Positions 1-12,500 of a stretch of 64,000 bases of DNA are shown piece by piece; the stretch's first letter is position 1; every line of letters starts with the position of its first letter. The position numbers and the translations under genes were made by a program. The stretch covers positions 930,001 to 994,000 of the forward strand of contig JAGYVD010000010.1 in the NCBI GenBank assembly GCA_021209875.1, written 5' to 3'. The stretch comes from Rosellinia necatrix. Taxonomy: Eukaryota > Ascomycota > Sordariomycetes > Xylariales > Xylariaceae. The notes under the pieces were generated by a model. The model saw nothing but the letters and a program-made list of their open reading frames with translations, had not been told where the DNA came from and searched no databases.

Positions 1-7
1 CAGCCAT
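1..7 (-). CDS. Possible start of a gene running off the left edge
   Basis: On the minus strand the last bases of the window read ATGGCTG, preceded by AAACA. This is a good fungal translation start context (A at -3, GC after the ATG), and the upstream leader is rich in C and A. Only two codons are visible, so nothing can be said about the product. If real, positions 8 to several hundred are its leader and promoter. It could equally be a chance ATG. Confidence 0.3.
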
Positions 8-1856
8 TGTTTTCGAGGAGTCTGTTGACGGTGTAAGAGTGTAAGGATGTGTAAAGGGTGAAAGTTTCAAGTTTTTTCGAGTCTTGTTTGCTGGGCTATA
101 GCTGTGTATTGATGTGATGGTGATGAGGGGTGGAATTAGACGACTTCAAAGTGACGATGCCGTCGACTCTTATACGAAGTCTAGTTGCCATCTTCTAGGT
201 GTCATCTTCTTAATGTCCTCTAACCTCGATATGTCATTGCACATATGATGGCTTGCATTCTCCCAGCTCTTGCAAATGCTGCCAAACAGCGCGAGACGTC
301 GCGAGGGAGCTGGCTGATTTGTCAGTCGGCTATCACGGCCGATATAGAGCGATGAAGGGTTGAATACGGCCGTCCACGGGGATTTCTAATGGAAGACCAA
401 GAATCGCATATTTCGCGGTGGCGTTCTATCCAGGCATTCAGCATGGGTGGTCCCCTTCTGATACTCAATGCCACCATCGACATCCAAATCGGGGATGGCT
501 AAACCAGATTACCAAAGCTCTCTGCTGTATATAGAAAAGTGGGGCGCAGCTCGCGCCTTCGCGGTTTAGAAAGCTTGGCATTTCGTGCTTCGGGCGTTTG
601 GGTGGATGACCAATGCAGCACCACTAACCTGCAAGTCAACCTCACTCATACACATCTCAAGTCAAAAGTCAAAAGTCAAAATCAAAAGTCAAAGTCAAAA
701 GTCAAACGCCTTAGTTATCTATGATAGTATCTCGTAGCTTCGATGCCATCAACTACCTCCGTTCCTGCCACTCACTTATCATCTACTATATGGTTTGAGT
801 CGTCAAATCTTCATATTTATCGTTAATTCGACACCCTTCTGCTATTGAAATTCGGGTTACGTTGCATCACGATTGATGGATCACGAGTATTGTTTTCATT
901 TCATTGCCGTCTCGTCGCTTTTCTACTTAACTACGCTGCCTCCCGGATCTCATATGGGTATCCTTTTTTCAGACAACCGTATTGGCACCCGCATCCCAAT
1001 ATTTACCCTACCCGACAAGCGTTTAGAGACGGCTGATTGATGAGGTGCCCTGCCTTCGTTCCCTTACAGTTCATGCATGCCTTGTCGGAGGCATTCCTAC
1101 CACACACTGAGAGAGGCGTCACATCATTCTGCTTAGGTTTACCGACTCCCCGGAAAACAGAACAGTTTCGATCCTGAAACCAAGTGTGGCCCGAGTGCTT
1201 TGTCGCCTGTAAATTCTCTTGCATACTCCCCAATGACCAAACATCTGGGGTATCACCCGCTAGGCCTATCTGTTTACTAGCGTCAGTCTTACTCTACGTC
1301 ATCCCGTAAACCGACGACCATGCGAACTGTCAGGGGCAGACGTGAAGGTCTCAGAGCCACGAACTCTTAAGTTAACCTCCCGCCGCATAGATACAACACC
1401 TCATCTACTTCGTCAGTGTAACGGATATTTCGCTAGAATATTCTTCGTAAATATTATTCGTTTATGAATCGAACTAGCTTATTTGCAATAGCCAACATTC
1501 CTCAATCTGCCCTAGGCCCAGATAAACGCTAAAAATGTGATGTAGAGGGCGCGCCCTACCAAAGCTCGAGGAGTGAGATCCACATCCCCCCTAAAGACAA
1601 AATATCTATCAAGATAGTGCCCGGTACGTAGAAGCTCGTAACAGCTATATATACAACCTAGTGCGATTTAATTCTACTATGCTTACTTTTCGGTATACCC
1701 CAACACATTTTAACCCTCGACTAGATTCCACTCTCATCTCCAGCGGTTACTAAAGCCACTTAGACTTACAAGACTTACACCAACCCCAACAACGCCCCCT
1801 TCTCCATCCCCGTCATCATCAACGCCCGCACCCCTCCAAGGGGGAAAAAGAAAGAA
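8..1856. other. Intergenic region with AAAGTCA repeats
   Basis: No open frame here looks like a gene. The notable element is an imperfect 7-8 bp repeat of the AAAAGTCA type at about 654-707. The rest is mixed-composition sequence. The last 100 bases before position 1857 are rich in C and A, as expected for the leader of the cupin gene. Confidence 0.6.
654..707. repeat. AAAAGTCA-type short tandem repeat
   Basis: Six or so copies of a 7-8 bp unit (AAAAGTCA with variants) lie head to tail. The reverse strand reads as repeated TGACTTTT. It sits about 1.1 kb upstream of the cupin gene. Confidence 0.75.
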
Positions 1857-2273
1857 ATGGCCGCGGTATCCATCCCCTCGACGCTCGCCTCCTTCACCGA
1901 GACGTGGTCCCCGCGGCTAGTCGCGGCCGTCAACGACCAGCACGTGAAAGTCGCCAAGATCGACGGCGCCTTCCTCTTCCACGCCCACCCGGACTCGGAC
2001 GAGCTGTTCTACCTCCTGTCCGGGGAGCTGACGCTCGAGATCGAAACCACGGCCCGGGAAGCCGCGGGTGGTGGTGGCGGCGGGCCGCCCCCAGCCGTCG
2101 AGGCCGTGGTCATGAACGTCGGCGACGTCTACGTCGTGCCCAGGGGCGTCAGGCACCGCCCCGTCGCCAGGAACGCGCACATCCTCATGGTCGAGCGCGA
2201 TGGAACCGTCAATACCGGCGACGCGGAGGACCAGACCCGGCGGAAGGACCCGCTTGATGTGCGGGAAGAATAA
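1857..2273 (+). CDS. Single-domain cupin protein
   Basis: An intronless 138-residue protein starts at the ATG after a C/A-rich leader. It is a single small cupin beta-barrel. Cupin motif 1 is visible as HAH at residues 42-44 with E49 and G56, and motif 2 as GDVYVVPRGVRH followed by RPVARN at about 87-105. The two histidines, the glutamate and the later histidine are the usual metal ligands, so a mononuclear metal site is likely. A glycine/proline loop (six Gly, three Pro) separates the motifs. Small cupins of this kind often have no assigned substrate, so no reaction is claimed. No signal peptide is seen, which suggests a cytosolic protein. Its codons end almost always in G or C, unlike its AT-richer surroundings, and a poly-T/poly-A stretch follows the stop. 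Confidence 0.85.
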   Translation: MAAVSIPSTLASFTETWSPRLVAAVNDQHVKVAKIDGAFLFHAHPDSDELFYLLSGELTLEIETTAREAAGGGGGGPPPAVEAVVMNVGDVYVVPRGVRHRPVARNAHILMVERDGTVNTGDAEDQTRRKDPLDVREE

Positions 2274-5200
2274 AGTTTAATTTTTTTTAATTTTTTTTTT
2301 TTTAAAAAAAAGGGAAAAAATTGGGGACAGGAAAGGGGAGTGAATATTAGTATGGGTGTGTAGCTTAGTAAGAGAAAAAGGGCAGGCCGGTCTTTAAACT
2401 CCATGAACGGGCTTAATTAGAGGAGAATTCCTAAGGTATTACTGTTAGTGCCGCTATAAGGAGTCGAATAGGGGCTATGACTAGCTTTATCTCAGGTATG
2501 GAATTGACAGCCTAAGAAAGTAGCCGGTTGCCTTCTTTTGAAAACACTGGCTCTGGTTTCATTACCGCGGAGGGTTCTGCTTCGTAGATATAGATACAAC
2601 GATGAGTATTGAAATCTCGTTGGCTTGGAGTCTATTTTGGTAAGAATTATCCCTTACATTACGAGTCAATCAACAGATACAAGGCACCTCAATTACGCTG
2701 ACCCAGTCACCGAGTTAATAGTGATAATTGCATTTAACATATACATATAATAGACGTATAGGGTACGGTTTTCTAAGGATGAATAGGCCTAATGTCAGGT
2801 TCAACTATGACACTTCTAGCTACTGCCCGACACCTAGGGAGGTTCTAGTACTGGGATTGGCTGTATATAAGGACCTTTGGGATCCCCTTGGGTCTTGAAC
2901 GGTTCAGGAATTAATTGTTAACCCTATTGAGCCCTAAATACAACCACCTACGGCCTAGAACAAGCCCAATATTCACTCCGCAATCCCTACAACTGACACC
3001 TCACTCCTTCGTAACAGAAATAATTGTGCAACCGAAGTTCCATACAGACGATTGATTTGGACATGGCGCCATCATACCATTTTCAAACTTCCCGGGTGTA
3101 TTAGCGGGCAAACACTTATAGTAGAACATACTATACAACGTTTCATTCGGCCTATAATTGGTGGTTTATTACCTTGGTTATCATATATACAGATCTGTAA
3201 TTTCATTTCATCTCACAATGATAACAATTCTGTGAAGTGATTGGTTACAGCCAAACGTTCGAGATGTGGATTGTGTGACAGGTGGCCATTTGGGTCGCTT
3301 GCACACGGCCGCTCTCATGACATTAAGCCAAGCGGGTCCCGGGTTTTGACGAAAGGGATTGATGGAGGGGGTCCAGTGTGCGAAGTTACGGGATGGGGCC
3401 TGTCAAAGTGAAAGGTTCAAACGTCCAAACCCTCCTTTACTTCCTTAGAGTGGGGCTCATTCATTCGGTTAGAGGCTTGGTTTCTCGACCTATATCTTTT
3501 GGATAACATGTTTTGGGTAAACAGGCTACATGATTTGTTCGCTTCCGTACGAGGGCGGATACGAGGTTGGTATCAGGGGATATTCTTGCCAGTACATTTA
3601 TAGCAGAAGTTTATCCTCTATTCAACCCAGTTGCAGCGCCGTGTCGGCCGGCCACGGTGTTGTCGGGAATACTATTACCGTTGGGTTCCACAAAAACGGT
3701 GCAAACTTGGACCAGTTCGGTATTATTTAGACTGCTCAGTGGGTATTCCGGACGGTCAGTTGTGTCCAGTCGGAGATCGGCTCCGAGATGTCGGGTGTCG
3801 AGGCCAGAGCCGAATCTCGAATCTGACGACTCGGCATAACCGGCCGGAATACGCACTGGGGGGGCCTTCACAGCTCAAACCGTCCGGGTTTTGGCAATGC
3901 ATGCTTTGCCATTGGCCTGTAGGCTACGGCAGGATGGCCTAAGGACACTACGGATGGAGCGCCGCTTTCACACATGATAATGCATAATGAACTCGGGTTG
4001 CTGCATCGTACTTCGGGCACTAAGGTGGGTAGGAGGGGAATGGCGTGGTCCCGGGAATAATAGACCGTGGAGCAAGAACGGGACTATCTAGTCTAGTGTA
4101 ATCAAGAGAGATGGGGGCGTTGCTGCAGCACAGCTGGATCCACAAAAGGCTGAGGCACGGCGTTGGACGAGATGGCGGTAGAGCGGCGATCTTTTAGAGA
4201 GGGGGTGTGTGAGTGTGAGTGCCAGTGCCATTATGAATAAGCATGAATAAAGTACGGACGAGTACGAGCGAGTATGGACGAACATGGACGGGTATAAACG
4301 AGCATGAACGAGTATGAAGGAATATCAACAAGCGTGGATGACTATCATATGTTTCGGTTTGGGTTGCGAAGACGGGGCGGCGACAACATACCTTTGGTTT
4401 GTTTCTCGGCCGCATCTTTGATGGAGACCTCGGAAATTGAAGCTGGGGTCAAGGTGTACGACTTGCATGCTGGCTGGGTCGAGGGTGGGCGCAGTGTACC
4501 CTTGAACAGGCTTCGTCTCGGCGCCGCTGCTTGGGAATGGGGAGTGGGACGGGTTTCGTGGTTGGTGGTGGTGGTGGACATGGTGGAGCATGGAGCATCA
4601 GGAGGACGGGATGGGCGTGAGCCATGTGAGCCGATCTGCTATATATAATATACCTGGGTAGATATATAAGCACTTGTCGAAGAGCCTGGGGTTATGTGAT
4701 TTCTTGCCCTTCTCTGAGAAGAGGAAGGGGAAGGGCGTGGGGATGTTGATTTCTAGTTTGTGGTCAGGTTTCGTTATTCTCCTGGTTGTTGGCGCTATAA
4801 AGCTACGAATTGGCCCGTTTAAACTCCGAGCAGAATTCCGGAGAGGCCAGTGTTATATCCGGACAGGGCTGCTAAGTGTAGGTCTTCGGCATTGGGAATA
4901 GCCCACGTCAAGGGAGGTTGAGGATGTTGTAACCCCGGCGACCTGCCGAAGACATGGCCTCGGAGGAACAGTCCCTGCCGCTCGATGCCGGGCGGAGGGA
5001 TGATTAGGAGGAGAGACGAAGGCACGAGGAAAAGAGAAACAAGCGAGCAGCCCTGCAAGGCCGACTGTTGTGAACCAGGTACCCATTCGCTACTGCTTGC
5101 ACATGCGGGACGGGGGACGGGGGACACACAAACACGGTAACTACCTGGGCAGGTAGGTTGGTAAGGATGGTTATGGTTGTGTCGTGGTGGCGTCTGCCTC

Positions 5201-5814
5201 TCATCAGAGGTGGTACTGAAGTAACCTGCATGCTTCCGCTGGACCACCACCACTGCCACTTCCGGTTAACTAGGCTTCCATGAGAAGTCTAGTGTGGCCA
5301 TTGGGAGATGTACCGGCGATATGTATCCATCCAGCTAGCACCAGGTGCCGGGTACTCCTGCCATCGAGGTATATACACACCATATATAAATACCGTATAT
5401 TATAAATACCTCTGCATAGCAGAACGCACCAAAAACAAAGACCGCAATGATTGATGACCGGAGTTAGGGATAGAGCATATTAGGCAGAGATCAGGGAGAT
5501 TACCCTACTCGGGTCCCATCGTCTCGTTGTCCCATTGTAACCCACCCCGGCTTTGACATAGATAGTATATAGATAGAGTATGCGAGGTACTGGCCAGAAT
5601 GTAGGAATAAATGGCAATGTGCATCATGCTTCAGAACACCGCGTTGTCGGAGGCATTGGCAATGGCAGAGGCCTGGTAGGGTACGGTTCTGTGAGTGGCC
5701 AATGCTGCAGGGCGGGACCCACCTACCCCTCACCCTCGAAGCTTGGCGGGCTGGCTTGAGTCAGGACAGGACGGGTCAGGTGCAGGTCAGGTGGGCCGCT
5801 TAGAAACACAGTGC
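2274..5814. other. Intergenic region with a 10-bp minisatellite
   Basis: It opens with T- and A-homopolymer runs (2279-2320) just after the cupin stop, probably part of that gene's 3' end. About 2300-3500 is moderately AT-rich with no gene. A more GC-rich part at 3530-3940 has short overlapping open frames that I cannot assign. A 10-bp minisatellite is listed separately. From about 4900 onward the sequence is GC- and pyrimidine-rich. Confidence 0.5.
4231..4340. repeat. 10-bp degenerate minisatellite
   Basis: About eleven consecutive 10-bp units fit patterns such as AGTATGGACG, AACATGGACG, AGCATGAACG and AGTATGAAGG with no gain or loss of phase. The period equals one DNA helical turn. It does not belong to a recognisable gene. 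Confidence 0.85.
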
Positions 5815-5859
5815 AATCCAGCTAATCCAGCCAATCCAGCCAATCCGGCCAATCGAGTC
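5815..5859 (+). repeat. 9-bp tandem array with CCAAT cores
   Basis: Five 9-bp units run head to tail: AATCCAGCT, AATCCAGCC twice, AATCCGGCC and AATCGAGTC. Because each unit ends in CC and the next starts AAT, the array makes three in-phase CCAAT pentamers. CCAAT is the binding core of the HAP/CBF complex in fungi. It lies about 0.9 kb upstream of the Zn2Cys6 gene start, so a role in its promoter is possible but unproven. Confidence 0.75.
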
Positions 5860-6795
5860 CTTTCTCTGCTGTGGTGCTGTCGAGCTGCCGCGCGCCCTCT
5901 GCCTACAGGAGGCACACCAAGCACCAAGCTACCTAACTAGCCATCCCTCCCCACCTACACCAGGTACCCGCTAACCTGCCTACCGCTGCCGCCACCGGGC
6001 CACAGTTGCACCCTCTGATTCCCCTTCCATGGCTCATCGCTCGACTGGTCGTCTCTGTCCATTCTCGATTGCGCCTGATCGTGCCCGAAGCTCTTCTTCT
6101 GATACACCCTAGGGCTTCTCGTCCGTTGCCATCACCATCATCGTTATCGCCATCGCCGTCTCTCGAAACCCACTCAATCGACTTCCGGGGATTCAATTGG
6201 GACAACACCTCAAGACCTCGGGCTGGTCTGCCACATAGCTAAGCTGCCTGCACGTCCTCCCTGCATATACACACCCATACCTACCTAGGCGATACCTAGG
6301 TGGCCGGCTCCAGGGCACAGTATACCCGGCCAAGGGTCAGTCCAACTGCCAACCAGCGCCCGCCTGTCCAGCTTCGACTAGCGGACTCTCCTCGTGGCCG
6401 GTGTGGATAGGATAGATGGTTGGCCGGCTTGCCGTTTTAGTGGCAGAAGCAAATTTTCAACACATTTGATTTGATTGAGTCAAGCGCTCCGTGTCTCTGT
6501 GCCTCTGTATTCTCCCGCCTTTTTATTAGTTCGAGGCCCCTCCTTCACCCAGTTCCTTCCGTGATCGGTGTGTTTGAATTCCCAATTCACCGCGCGCGAC
6601 ACCGAGGAAACGGGGACATTGGCAGAGAGGAGAAAAAAAAAAAAGACACCCGGCAGACATCAGTCAGCAAACCCAGCAGCCCAGCCCAGTCCAGTCCTGT
6701 CCAGCAGCATTGGTCGGAGCCGCTGCTGCGGATCGGACCCTGCCTGTCGGCCTTCCCTTCGGATATAGCTACCTATTCTTTTTGCCATTGAATGC
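5860..6795 (+). promoter_or_regulatory. Long pyrimidine-rich leader/promoter of the Zn2Cys6 gene
   Basis: The stretch is rich in C and T, contains no convincing coding frame, and leads directly into the regulator's start. Long pyrimidine-rich leaders are common in fungal regulatory genes. A TATA-like GGATATAGC lies near 6760. An overlapping upstream ATG at 6792 is four bases ahead of, and out of frame with, the chosen start at 6796, which could affect initiation. Exact transcription start is not determinable here. Confidence 0.4.
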
Positions 6796-7130
6796 ATGGA
6801 TGGCCACGTCGTCGTTGTCGGCGGCGGCGCCCCCTCGGCCCCGTCCATGAGCCCGACTAGTCCTATGAGCATCCATCGCCACGACTCGATCAAGAGGAAG
6901 CGTAGTACCGTCGAAAGCAGTCCCGGAAGCATCGGCGACGAGGACAACTCCTTGGCCGAGCCCGAGAAGAAGCGACAACCAGGCGTCAAGCGCGCATGTA
7001 ATGAGTGTCGCCAGCAGAAGGTAAGTGTATCCGCCGCCCCTTGCCATGATCGTCATCACCATCCATTGTCACCCATTGTCACCATATTGTTGTTGTTGCT
7101 GTTATTGCTGCTGTTGTTGTTGTCGTCGTC

Positions 7131-7164
<34 letters not shown>

Positions 7165-9553
7165 TTGCTCTTGTTGTTGTCGCTGTTGTTGCTGTTATTG
7201 TCACTGTTGTTACTATTGTCACCACCCGTCACCCGTCACCCGTCACCTCCACCACCACAAGTATTCGCAGGCATCTCCAATCACTCCAATGGCAATCAAC
7301 GCACCGGACTCGGAACACACACGGTCCGCCCCCACGCACTCCCACGCATTCCCACGCCAGGACGATACCGGCCGTCGCCCATCTCAGCCGGCGTGCCTGC
7401 ACGGCTGCTCCTCTCCTGCGACTTTCAACGCTCTGCGCATCGTGCACAGGCAGGCTGGGCGTATCCCAGACATGCATCATCCCAATCCCCGAGACGTACC
7501 AAGACTGACCGGTGTCACTTCTAGTTACGGTGCGATGTTGTACAGACTCCGTTCCAGAGCTGCTCGCGCTGCAACCGCCTCAAGCTCGAATGCAAGATCG
7601 AATCCAATTTCAAGCGCGTCGGCAAGCGATCCAAACATGCTGAGATGGAAAAGGAGATCGAGCGCTTACGGCGCAACATCTCCCAGGCCAAGACGCAAGG
7701 TTATGTCGTGGACGACGAGGAGGAGCTCCAATCCCAACTACAGTCACCTATCGCCAATAGCACCTATTCTCACACCCGAAACCCCTCCCTCATGGGATCC
7801 GACGAGGCCGTCACATCTCTTCTTACCCTGAAGAGGGGTGGCTCATATAGCATACCGGCTACCCACTACGCTTACGAGCTGGAGCACGTACGCTTGACCG
7901 AGCAGGACGTGCTTGGGCTATTCCAGGAGTTCTTTACCTACTACCATCCTTTTCTCCCTTTCCTCAACGAACAGCAATCGCCCGACCTATACTACCAACA
8001 GCACGCCCTTCTCTTCTGGACTATCATCGCCATCGCCTCTCGGCGCTACTCCCCGAAGCCCACAATCCTGCACGATCTATCGAGCGGCCCACTCAATAGA
8101 CTGCTCTGGGGCACCGTCGGTGATGTGCCGAATAGCTATTTCGTCGTCAAGGCTCTATGTCTCCTGTGTACATGGCCACTGCCGACGAGCACGACGACAG
8201 CAGACCCCACCCATATTTTATGTGGCGTAATGATGAAGGCCGCGACGGGTATAGGGATGCACCGACCAAACCATACCCAGGACTTCTCCAGGGTTTCCGT
8301 AGAACTCAACAAAGATCAGCTCCACGATCGTGTCACCACCTGGGCCGTATGTAACATCGTTGCACAGTCTATCGGTACGGCGTATGGCCAGCCAGCCACT
8401 ACTTTATATGACTGGACGCTGGCCATCCGCCCCGGTGAAGATGGCCCGTTCACATTAGCACCTGAACTAGAGGCAAGATTGCGAATTGAGAGGTTTGCTG
8501 ATAAAGTCTCAAAAGAGATGTACAGTAACGCTAGCGATCCACGGGGTGTTGCCGGTGACGAGCATAGAGCCATGCTGATGCGCGTGTATCGACGAGATTT
8601 CCAAGAATTGCAAGCCTCCATTCTTTCACAGCATCTGTCCCCCATTGTTGACGCCCATCTGCAAGCGGCTAACGTACATCTTCGCCTGGCTGGTTTCTTT
8701 GACTCCAGCACTACACCAGGCTATATGGATGATTTGATGGGCCTTTGGCGGGCCGTATCTGCCTACCTAGATCTTCTCTTCGTGGATTCCAACCAATACA
8801 TTCTGGTTTATGCCACTAACTACCTCCAGCAAATGCTCGTTGCTTGTGGATTTGCTTTGCTGAAGCTGATGAGATCTTTCTTCGCCAAGACGATAGATGC
8901 CACCAGGGGTCGATCGCTCTTTCACAAGACTATCACTGCCATACGCAAAACTAGCATTGTGGACAATGATCTGCCGTGGCGCTTAGCGGAGCTTATGGTC
9001 CAGATGTGGAACGGCGCACGCATTGAGATCAACAATAACAAGTCTCATTATGATGACGATACGGCGGTGGCGATTGACGATAGCTTACAGCTAAAGGTAC
9101 GGTGTAGGCATAGTATGAGTCTAGTGTATGACTCGATCTGGCGTTGGAGGGAAGAATACCAAGCGCAAGGGCGAGGACTCGATTGTAAGAACAATCCCCC
9201 CACTACCCGTTATCATCTAGCCTCTCTATTCTGAGAGAACATGCTAATATCCATTAGCTCTCAAGCAAGCTACTAACCCAGACTCCGCTAACGAGTCTTC
9301 AGCATCATCCACCCACATGGATAGTACCCTTCTGGCACAAAATAACGTGTCAACAACCATAGGATCTTTAACTAATAACGGTGGCTTGACACCCACCCCG
9401 CAACATGGCCTCAACGCTGGTGCCAACAGCATGATCGGCCTCGGAGGTTACGGTACCGAAACAAACTACGACTTTTTCGACCCGCAGCATTGGGTCCTAG
9501 ACGGACTCCTCGATTTCAACTACACATATAGTCAACCGTTAGAGGGCATGTGA
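6796..9553 (+). CDS. Zn2Cys6 fungal transcription factor
   Basis: Three exons: 6796-7020, 7525-9184 and 9258-9553, giving 726 residues. Splicing joins the first half of a zinc cluster (C68, C71) to the second half (C78, C88, C91, C98), restoring C-x2-C-x6-C-x9-C-x2-C-x6-C; neither half is complete without it. A basic linker and short coiled-coil (EMEKEIERLRRNI) follow, as in dimeric Gal4-type binders. The middle part, around the YYHPFLPFLN and HALLFWTIIAIASRRY stretches, matches the fungal-specific regulatory (MHR) region. The end is Asn/Gly/Thr-rich with an acidic-aromatic tail, possibly an activation domain. The zinc cluster sequence resembles that of War1/Leu3-type regulators, but no target is claimed. 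Intron 1 (504 bp) is very long and repeat-filled; intron 2 is 73 bp with branch point GCTAAT. Confidence 0.93.
7083..7218 (+). repeat. TTG/CTG trinucleotide tract inside intron 1
   Basis: About 135 bp are almost wholly TTG, CTG, TCG and similar NTG triplets. The tract lies inside the first intron of the Zn2Cys6 gene. It opens all three frames and so creates long leucine- or cysteine-rich shadow frames that are not genes. Confidence 0.85.
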
Positions 9554-12500
9554 AATCAAGCATCAGCGGGTGAGAATAATTGTACATAGGAGAAGGCATC
9601 CATCCTATGATCGAACGAAATGACGGGGGATATCCCCATCCTTCGTTGTATGAATTTGGGCGAGACCATAATTCGCCAGGGAAAGGAGATGACTGATGAT
9701 TCAAGCATAGCATGATGTGGAATTGTTTTAATTTGTACGCTACCCGGTATGCGGGGCTCGAGGCTCATCCCGAGCTTCTCTTTTGTTCAGGCGGAATTCC
9801 TGGCATAGGTGGTTTATGCCGTGCTATTGAGGTATATATATCCCAGTGTAGCATGGTCATTGCTTGATTTTTACGGGTGGGTGTTTTGATACAAATACAC
9901 AAAGGTGCCCCATAATATGATCCTACTTCATGTGTTCAGCCGTGCTAGGCTATATACCGTCTCGAGAGTACTTGGTGTGTACACCAGCCAGCCAAGTATC
10001 GAGGACAGTCCCTTCTCACCTCTCTCGGTCCCGTATTCTAGGTAAAATACCACCTGCCTACTCTGTGTGTCGTGATCTTTTTTTCCCTAAAGTCACGGCT
10101 CTCTATCCCTCCACGATGTTGATGTGATTCGGACGACTAAGGAAGGGGTCACCATTGGAGCCCTCATTGCTCACTACATGCGCGGGTGCGGGTAGTTGAT
10201 TCTGTGACATTAGCCCCTGCTTGGTACTTTCTCGCTCTCTTCTTCTCCCCCTCTGTCTCTGTCCCTTGTTTATCCCCTCTTCGCCTCGTGTGCGGCGCAG
10301 ACAGAGGTCCCCATCAGTAGTAGCATCGTACGTAGCTAGCTCACCTTGTACCGCCATCTACTCCATGCTACTTCATCTTCCCGTCTAGACTACATCCCCG
10401 CTTCCACCCTTCCCCCTTCCCCCCCCCCTTTTCATAGACTACGAATCAATAGATACGAGGCGAGATGTCTGCGTGGTACTAATTGGGGTCCCTTGTTTTG
10501 GCTCTTCCCTCCCCTTCCCCCCCCCCTCTTATCTTGGTTTATTTGTCCTGGCCGTTGGATGGGGTATTTAGGGGCTTGTAGATGGCTGAGATTATGATCT
10601 TTTTTTTTTTTTTTAAAAAATCTATACGCGGGCTGTTCTACTCTCCTTCGACGTCCTATCTGCCTCGCTTGTTTGTATCTCGGCCCCGTCGGCTGGTTCT
10701 ACGGAGCCGCTTTTGCCTTCTTACAAATCTCAGCTGCCCTTGTTCCTGCTACTCTCTCGTCAGGCTGCCAACTTAAAGGCTACATAGAGCCTCCCCCCCC
10801 TCCCCCTCTCCCTCCCCTGCCCCTTGTCCCCCCCCTACCCGTGTAAGAGCCACTGAATGGCCGTGGCCGAATGATCGCCCTACACCACGCGTGTGACGGA
10901 GGCGGGAGGGTTGCGTGTCAAGGCTGGCGCGTCGTGGGTGGCTTTTTTTTATTTTTTAATTTTTTGTCACGGTCGTAAATGGGCCCGGAGATACCGCGGA
11001 GACCGGAGGAATTTGATAATCTTCTTTTTTTTTTTTTCACACCTGTTTCCGGAAGCGGGTTCCTGTATTTTTGCCATTACCTGACCGGCCAAGTTATTGG
11101 TCTGCCTAATAGGAAGGATTTACTCAGCTGCGTGGCCATCGTGCCTATTACGCGCGTGTGGCACGGTGTGTTGAGGTATATGCCATCAATAAGCTTCTTT
11201 TTCCTTTCCCGCGATTCCGGGATAGTTCCCGTGCTGCGTCGCTTTTGGGTCATGTTGTGTCGCCATCTACCGTTGCACTGGATGCTACGCCCTCGTACTC
11301 TAAGCCTATAGATGCCCTGAATTCTATGATACTATCTTATACTATGTTCTTGGTTGTCGGTAGTGGCGTCCCTCCCTCGCCATTCGCTATTGCCGGCCGG
11401 AGAGATCCAGCCCCGAGGGGCTTGGGCCTGCGGCTTTTAACTTCTTGATATCGTACTGTAGTTGGAGAAGGAGCTTGGTGTGCCACCTCACCTAGCATGT
11501 GACAGGATCCCGTTTGATGGTGTGATAGGTATAGCTCTATCATGTAATGGTAAGGGTAGCTATCTTGCTCTATTTGGGTGTGCCATTATCTAGGTGTACT
11601 GGGACACCTGTCTTTGATTACTTCATTCCGGGTACCGGTCAAAGAATAGGAGATTAGTAACACTTGAGACTTCTTTGAGTGGAAGAACCATGTACTAGTT
11701 GTTTCAGGCGTCTAAGACGTAGGACTTTTAAGTGGCTTCCATCATAATATAAGCCCAGCATGGCTCAGGATATTAAGGATTGGGGAAGACCAACAACCAG
11801 CTGTGTTTAGGCTCTAGTTTCTGTCGTATTGAAGGATCACAGGCCTGTATATGAACTATTGTAACACCAGGGTCACCAATGATGGCTAGGAGAACAGGAG
11901 TTGTTGAGGGTGGTGTCTCGGCGATATCACAGCTAGACGCGGGGTTTTATTGCGACTGCATATAGTGTCATATAGGTATGTTTTCGTACTAGGTACAAAT
12001 GTGAGTAGCCCGGCGGGTAGGACTTAGGGATCAGCCGAAGATGGTGGACTTAGTTGTTGAAAGTACCGAATAAGACGACAGGGAGGTTCCTTGCATTTGA
12101 TGTCTTTATGCTACCCGATCTTCTCGGTTAAGGGGTATGGGGGTGTCCTCAGACGAGAAAATACCTTTCTGGATAACTAGAGAGAGGGAGCAGACTAGGA
12201 GGATACTTAATTCAGAAAGACCGACACATGGGATAAGCAACATTTTATGCAATGCTGGAAGGCCAAAAACAAGTCCCTGCGGGAGGGAGTATTATATGAT
12301 ACGCCGGTCCCGAGACCTACCCTCCCCATATACAGCGGTATATGTTGGGATATGAAAATTGCGCCTAAAAGCTCATGCTACGTTACCGGGGAGTGAACAT
12401 ATCATCATCTACACAAAAATTACATATCAGCTAACAGGGCGACGATACCTAGGTAAGGTTCCAAGCCACTAATGTGTATGAAATACATGGCTCGTATTGG

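Noticed and set aside
3567..3839. Open frame with a hydrophobic stretch resembling part of a transporter
   Set aside because: Too short, begins without a clear context, and no continuing exon was found either side.
7025..7831. 268-codon frame with long cysteine runs over the Zn2Cys6 gene
   Set aside because: It is a shadow of the TTG/CTG repeat intron plus an out-of-frame reading of exon 2.
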